Positions 33,104 to 36,728 of a DNA stretch of 36,728 nt are shown in pieces. Positions within the stretch are counted from its first letter, which is position 1. Each line of letters opens with the position of its first letter. Made by a program: the position numbers and the translations under genes. The notes under the pieces were generated by a model, which had not been told where the DNA came from, made no database searches, and worked only from the letters and a program-made list of their open reading frames with translations. Source of the DNA: Betaproteobacteria bacterium (GTDB lineage Bacteria > Pseudomonadota > Gammaproteobacteria > Burkholderiales > Rhodocyclaceae); NCBI GenBank assembly GCA_004295105.1, contig SHNC01000146.1, forward strand, positions 1 to 36,728, read 5' to 3'.

Positions 33104-34006
33104 TCAGAAATGCCATTCCATCTGGAACGTCGGGGAGTCGGTATCGATGCCCGGCTTCTCGCGACCATTGGCAAACGCGTGGTTGCCGAACTTGTTGCGC
33201 CACAGTTCGTAGCCCACGCCCATCAGGAAGGTGTTCTTCCTGCCGCTCACCATCTGGCCGACATCGACCATCAGTGAGGTGCGCATCAGCGTCTCGGCCT
33301 CGGTCTTCACACCGGCGTAATCCTTGCCCTTCTCGCTCAGGTAGTTGAGAAAGCCCTGGAACTTCAGGGGTACCGGACCGGCCTGGAACGGGATGCCCCA
33401 GGACACGCTGAAGATCCACTGCGGATCGAAGGAGATGTCGCTCTTCGGGCAGGGGTCGAATCCGCCAGGCGTGCTGGGGTTGAGGCCGCAATGGTTCCAT
33501 TCCTTGCCGGCGAGCAGGCTGACGTCGAGGAAACCCGGCACGTCGAACTTCAGCGTCGGGCCGGCCACGATCAGGCGCTTGCGCGGAGCGAACGCGGTGT
33601 TCTTGGTGTTGAGTTCGAAGCCCGCGGTCAGCGCCACTTCCTTCACCGGGCCGAAGGACAGGTTCTTGTCGAAGGCCTTGCCCAGGTGGATCTGGTGGCG
33701 GTAGGTCAGGTAGAACTCGGTCGCGCCGTTACCGTCGCCGATCCGGTTGCCGCTCGACGGATCCATGTCGTCGGATTGCAGAATGTCCAGGTTCAGGAAA
33801 TTCTGGCCGATCGAGTAGCCGCTGGCGTGGGTGAATTGCAGCACGTGCTTCTCGACGTCATTGACGTTGTTCGGCTCGCGGAACTCGGTGCCGTAGCGGT
33901 AGCCGACGAAGGTGTCGCTCCAGGTCGCGGCCTGGGCGGTGGGCACGGCCAGGGCCGTGGCGGCGAGGGCGAGTGCGGCGGTGAGGCCGGTGCGTTGCGC
34001 GTTCAT
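33104..34006 (-). CDS. Tsx-like nucleoside-channel outer-membrane protein
   Basis: 300 residues. Signal peptide with the cleavage site after TAQA, then a beta-rich sequence (ATWSDTFVGYRYGTEF, EFYLTYRHQIHLGK, MRTSLMVDVGQMV) ending in the outer-membrane C-terminal signature with terminal Phe (TFQMEWHF). It looks like the Channel_Tsx group. In E. coli Tsx passes nucleosides. Adjacency to the purine permease 31 bases upstream supports a role in purine uptake. It ends a minus-strand operon and is convergent with the NYN gene. Two Cys (Cys173/Cys181 region, WNHCGLNPS...DPCPKS) may form a loop disulfide. Confidence 0.8.
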   Translation of the reverse strand: MNAQRTGLTAALALAATALAVPTAQAATWSDTFVGYRYGTEFREPNNVNDVEKHVLQFTHASGYSIGQNFLNLDILQSDDMDPSSGNRIGDGNGATEFYLTYRHQIHLGKAFDKNLSFGPVKEVALTAGFELNTKNTAFAPRKRLIVAGPTLKFDVPGFLDVSLLAGKEWNHCGLNPSTPGGFDPCPKSDISFDPQWIFSVSWGIPFQAGPVPLKFQGFLNYLSEKGKDYAGVKTEAETLMRTSLMVDVGQMVSGRKNTFLMGVGYELWRNKFGNHAFANGREKPGIDTDSPTFQMEWHF

Positions 34007-34037
34007 GCGTAGATTCCCGTTTCGTTGTGGTTATGAA

Positions 34038-35537
34038 TCAGTGTGCTTCTGCCGCCTTGGCCGCTTCGATGGCGCCGGCCTTGTCTTCCTTGCCGCCGTT
34101 GAAGTAGAGGTTCAACAGAACGGCAGCGATCGCGGTCAGCAGGATTCCGGACTCGAGCAGCGGATGCAGGCTGTGTGCCATGTGCTGCGTCCAGCGCGGC
34201 GCGACCAGCGGCACCAGGCCGAAGCCGATCGACAGCGCGACGATGTACAGGTTGTTGCGGTTGCTCTTGAAATCGACGTTGGTCAGGATGCGGATGCCGG
34301 TCGCCGCGACCATGCCGAACATCACCAGTCCGGCGCCGCCGAGCACGAAGGTGGGCACGGATTCGACCAGCGCGGCCATCTTCGGCAGCATGCCGAGCAC
34401 CATCATGATCACGCCCGCCGCCACGCACACCCAGCGGCTCTTGACGCCGGTGACCCCAACCAGGCCTACGTTCTGCGAGAAGCTGGTGTAGGGAAAGGTG
34501 TTGAAGACGCCGCCGATCAGCGTGCCCAGGCCATCGGTGCGCAGCCCCGCAGCCAGTTCGGTGCGGCTTATGCGCTTGTCGGTGATCTCGCCCAGCGCCA
34601 GGAACATCCCCACCGACTCGATCATCACCACCACCATGACCAGCGTCATGGTCAGGACCATCACCGGGTCGAAGGTGGGCATGCCGAAGGCGAAGGGGGT
34701 GACGACGTCGAACCAGTGGGCCTTGTCCACCTTGTCGAAATGCATCTTGCCCATCACCACCGCCACCACGCAGCCGACGATGATGCCCAGCAGCACCGCG
34801 ATGTTGGCGACGAAGCCGCGGCCGTAGCGCACCAGCAGCAGGATCACGACCAGCACTAAGGCCGCGACGGCCATGGTGTCGAGGGCGCCGTAACTGGCGT
34901 TGTCCACCATCGGGATCGGACCGGGCAGCTTGGTCAGTTCGGTGCCCGCGGCGGCGGCCTTCTCCTTGGCACCGTCGACCATCTGTACCAGCTTGGGCAC
35001 GTCGACGCTTTGCGCCAGGTGCGCCGGACCACCCAGCGCCCAGCCCACGCCAACACGCATCAGGCTGATGCCGATGATGGCGATGATGGTGCCGGTGACG
35101 ACCGGCGGGAAGAAGCGCAGCAGCCGGCTCATGAAGGGGGCGATGAAGATCGACAGGATGCCGGCGCCGATGATCGCGCCAAAGATGGCACGTGCGCCCT
35201 CCGGGCCGCCCTGCACGTTGGCCATCGCCACCATCGGCCCGACCGCCGCGAAGGTGACGCCCATCATGACCGGCAGCCTGATGCCGAAGTACTTGCCGAA
35301 GCCCAGCGACTGGATCAGCGTGACCAGGCCGCAGCAGAAGAGGTCGGCGGAAATCAGCAGGGCGACCTGCTCGGGTGTCAGGTTCAGCACGCGGCCGACG
35401 ATCAGCGGTACGGCGACCGCGCCGGCGTACATCACGAGGACGTGCTGCATGCCCAGCGCCGCGAGCCGGCCGCCGGGCAGTTTCTGGTCGACTGGATGGA
35501 CCTGTTGGGTGCCGCCTTCCAGTGCGTGGTCTGACAT
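34038..35537 (-). CDS. NCS2-family purine (xanthine/urate-type) permease
   Basis: 499 residues with about 12-14 membrane segments. NCS2 core features: ADLFCCGLVTLIQSLGFGKYFGI broken over membrane helices, VMMGVTFAAVGPMVA, ESVGMFLALGEI and the motif GGVFNTFPYTSFSQNVGLVG with GVKSRWV, typical of xanthine/uric acid transporters of the PbuX/UacT group rather than uracil permeases. It should import purine bases with protons. ATG 35537 has AGGAG 8 bases upstream; an in-frame ATG at 35606 adds an arginine-rich, non-family extension. Exact substrate is not certain. Confidence 0.9.
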   Translation of the reverse strand: MSDHALEGGTQQVHPVDQKLPGGRLAALGMQHVLVMYAGAVAVPLIVGRVLNLTPEQVALLISADLFCCGLVTLIQSLGFGKYFGIRLPVMMGVTFAAVGPMVAMANVQGGPEGARAIFGAIIGAGILSIFIAPFMSRLLRFFPPVVTGTIIAIIGISLMRVGVGWALGGPAHLAQSVDVPKLVQMVDGAKEKAAAAGTELTKLPGPIPMVDNASYGALDTMAVAALVLVVILLLVRYGRGFVANIAVLLGIIVGCVVAVVMGKMHFDKVDKAHWFDVVTPFAFGMPTFDPVMVLTMTLVMVVVMIESVGMFLALGEITDKRISRTELAAGLRTDGLGTLIGGVFNTFPYTSFSQNVGLVGVTGVKSRWVCVAAGVIMMVLGMLPKMAALVESVPTFVLGGAGLVMFGMVAATGIRILTNVDFKSNRNNLYIVALSIGFGLVPLVAPRWTQHMAHSLHPLLESGILLTAIAAVLLNLYFNGGKEDKAGAIEAAKAAEAH

Positions 35538-35774
35538 GGTTGTCTCCTGGCTTTCTTGGTTGTCTCTCGTTCGCCGTCGGGCCCGGCGTGATGAGGAGCG
35601 GGGCATCGCGGCGTGTCGCGGGTGTCATGCAGCACGTGCCGTTGTGTGTGAGCGCTGCAGGGATCGCCCGCAGCGGCGCGGTTCGAATGCTCTTGGCCAC
35701 ACGGTGCGCATCGACTTGCAGTTCAGTCTAGGGATTCGCCTTCCTCGAAGGTGCGCGTTCCGCTAATAGCTGAA

Positions 35775-35788
35775 ATAAGAAGACTTAT
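35775..35788. promoter_or_regulatory. Inverted repeat ATAAG-N4-CTTAT, candidate operator of the permease operon
   Basis: ATAAGAAGACTTAT is an exact 5+5 inverted repeat with a 4-base spacer, in the only AT-rich stretch of the spacer. LysR- or GntR-type purine regulators use similar short dyads. No regulator gene is seen in this block. Confidence 0.3.
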
Positions 35789-35843
35789 ATTGTTGCGATG
35801 CACTATTCAGCAGCACCTTCGAGCTCGCACATTGCCGCCCCCC

Positions 35844-35885
35844 AAAACCGAAGGCCGTGCGTTCGTCGGAACGGCACGGCCTTCG
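35844..35885 (-). terminator. Rho-independent terminator of the AmiS/UreI gene
   Basis: CGAAGGCCGTGC (35849-35860) pairs perfectly with GCACGGCCTTCG (35874-35885); an inner GTTC/GAAC pair extends the stem, with one bulged base. On the minus strand it is followed by GTTTTGGG, a short U-tract. It starts 23 bases after the stop of the AmiS/UreI gene. Confidence 0.8.
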
Positions 35886-35907
35886 AGGTCGCAGCGAGCA
35901 GCGGGAG

Positions 35908-36423
35908 CTAACGCAGTGCCCCGGTCAGGAGCAGGTAGCCTGGCAACCAACCGGTGAAGATGCCCTGGCCGATGGCGATCCCTGCGGTCATGCGGACGAT
36001 GGGTTTGTGCAGGGCCAGCAGCAGGAAGAACAGCAGCCACAGCACGGCCCACGCCGCCCACGACAGGCCCAGCCACCAGTCCCAGGTCGTCGAGGCGAGG
36101 CGCAGCGTGTCGATGGCGACCGGTATGGCGGTGATCGCGACGAACAGGCTGAACCAGCCGAGGCCGCGGCCATCTGCGCCGGTCAGGCGGTTGAATGCCA
36201 CCCAAAGGTAGGTGAAGGAAAACAGCAGCGACAGGGCAGCCGCCTTGATCGAGGCGCCATCCGCGCCGTCGCCGAAAGCGAGTTTCAGCGACACCAGCAG
36301 CGTCAGACCGCCGGTGAACAGGTTGATGATCGAGATCTCGCGATCACCGATCCGGCCCAGCATCCACAGGCCGTTGAGGATCAGGACCGCACCGACGTAG
36401 AACAGGGACAGGCCGAGCAGCAT
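35908..36423 (-). CDS. AmiS/UreI-family channel (urea/amide)
   Basis: 171 residues with six predicted membrane helices: MLLGLSLFYVGAVLILNGLW, NLFTGGLTLLVSLKLAF, ALSLLFSFTYLWVAF, SLFVAITAIPVAID, WAAWAVLWLLFFLLLAL and GIAIGQGIFTGWLPGYLLL. Size and composition match AmiS/UreI, hexameric channels for urea or short amides. The ATG at 36423 follows AAAGGAG; in-frame upstream ATG 36582 would run into the adjacent gene. It sits 3' of the ureidoglycolate lyase gene, a reaction that releases urea, which supports urea as the substrate. It ends with a strong terminator. Confidence 0.88.
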   Translation of the reverse strand: MLLGLSLFYVGAVLILNGLWMLGRIGDREISIINLFTGGLTLLVSLKLAFGDGADGASIKAAALSLLFSFTYLWVAFNRLTGADGRGLGWFSLFVAITAIPVAIDTLRLASTTWDWWLGLSWAAWAVLWLLFFLLLALHKPIVRMTAGIAIGQGIFTGWLPGYLLLTGALR

Positions 36424-36562
36424 TGTGCACTCCTTTGGTGCATTGGTTTCCGGTCGCAATGTAGGCCCTGGCGACGCCGGTGCGTGTGGGCAGGTCTGAT
36501 AGCGCGAATCAGGAAGTGGATATGCTGGTGCGTGCCATCGTCTCGATGAGGACTCGGGGCAT

Positions 36563-36728
36563 TCAGTCCGGAAGGCGAACAATGATCCCGTGGCCGTCCA
36601 ACTGCACCTCGTCGCAGTTGTGCCCTGGTCCGCTGCGATCGAGGACGAGGAAGTCGCAGACGCTCTCGAGGGCGAGCAGGGGGTGATGCCAGACGCCGGT
36701 GGCGTAGTTGACGCCCTGGTCGCCGCGG
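36563..36728 (-). CDS. allA: Ureidoglycolate lyase (AllA), C-terminal end only
   Basis: Only the last 54 residues are in the window; the start is beyond the right edge. [20 protein letters not shown] and [19 protein letters not shown] are the conserved core and end of AllA, and the protein ends IIVRLPD. The enzyme splits (S)-ureidoglycolate into glyoxylate and urea in allantoin breakdown. It lies 139 bases upstream of the AmiS/UreI gene on the same strand, with no gene in between. Confidence 0.9.
   Translation of the reverse strand, partial: RGDQGVNYATGVWHHPLLALESVCDFLVLDRSGPGHNCDEVQLDGHGIIVRLPD

Larger units (their letters stand above)
35538..35907. other. 370-base intergenic region before the purine permease
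   Basis: No coding sequence is supported here. From the permease side it holds the ribosome site, then about 180 GC-rich bases, then an AT-rich stretch (35760-35800) with an inverted repeat, and finally the AmiS-gene terminator (35844-35885). The permease promoter should lie here; no good -35/-10 pair stood out. Confidence 0.6.

Noticed and set aside
34003-35700. A 565-codon minus-strand frame over the NCS2 permease
   Set aside because: The permease itself, in a different frame, has all family motifs and a good ribosome site; this frame is Arg/Gly/His-rich and without domains.
1-36728. Horizontal transfer island, prophage, CRISPR array, defence system or tRNA cluster
   Set aside because: No integrase, transposase, phage gene, direct-repeat spacer array or tRNA-like cloverleaf was seen, and codon and base use look even across the window. 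Low sensitivity by eye is acknowledged.

Overview
This is a GC-rich chromosomal window, densely coded on both strands. Protein families and gene orders point to a betaproteobacterium, most likely Rhodocyclales of the Thauera/Azoarcus type: a RelA with a degenerate hydrolase domain, the yciB-yciI-bolA-parvulin operon, EnvZ/OmpR, LplT, and several acyl-CoA genes with electron-transfer flavoprotein. The genus is an inference from remembered family resemblance, not from a search. I see no rRNA, tRNA, CRISPR array, insertion sequence or prophage. The window reads as ordinary core genome with some accessory metabolic genes.

Layout. 1-1229 (minus): a flavodoxin-like protein cut by the window edge, coupled to the zinc peptidase MtfA. 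1433-7470: a stringent-response and polyphosphate block, relA(+), ppk1(-), ppx(+). 7477-11003 (+): an MCE/Mla-type lipid ABC transporter (STAS-permease, ATPase, MCE protein, PqiC-like lipoprotein), starting 6 bases after ppx. 11053-14422 (+): an acyl-CoA synthetase, an ECHDC3-like enoyl-CoA hydratase homologue lacking both catalytic glutamates, and a TatD-family hydrolase. 14427-15026 (-): a TetR regulator divergent from etfB-etfA, a polytopic membrane protein and a 598-residue acyl-CoA dehydrogenase (15213-19434), closed by two tandem hairpins.

19537-21513 (minus): yciB, yciI, bolA-like and a periplasmic parvulin, each overlapping the next. 21536-24859 (minus): ompR, envZ, a persulfide-dioxygenase-like metallo-beta-lactamase-fold protein with an altered metal motif, and a group II truncated haemoglobin. 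25087-27651 (+): a small exported basic protein, then tsaB, rimI and a family 4 uracil-DNA glycosylase. 27727-28989 (-): lplT. 29121-32939 (+): a LysR regulator, radA and a NYN/OST-HTH (LOTUS) protein with a long basic Ala/Pro tail. 33104-36728 (minus): a purine/ureide block with the end of ureidoglycolate lyase, an AmiS/UreI-type channel, an NCS2 purine permease and a Tsx-like outer-membrane channel.

How the genes fit together. The acyl-CoA synthetase, dehydrogenase and ETF supply activation, first oxidation and electron transfer for a beta-oxidation-type route. Four helically phased ACCGTA(C/T) repeats between the TetR gene and etfB are the best candidate operator. RelA, Ppk1 and Ppx form the ppGpp/polyphosphate pair of stress signals. 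The last block would carry purines across the outer membrane (Tsx-like) and inner membrane (NCS2), cleave ureidoglycolate (AllA) and pass the released urea (AmiS/UreI). The least explained items are the NYN/LOTUS protein, the catalytic-residue-less hydratase homologue, the membrane protein inside the ETF/dehydrogenase operon, and the MBL-haemoglobin pair attached to EnvZ/OmpR.
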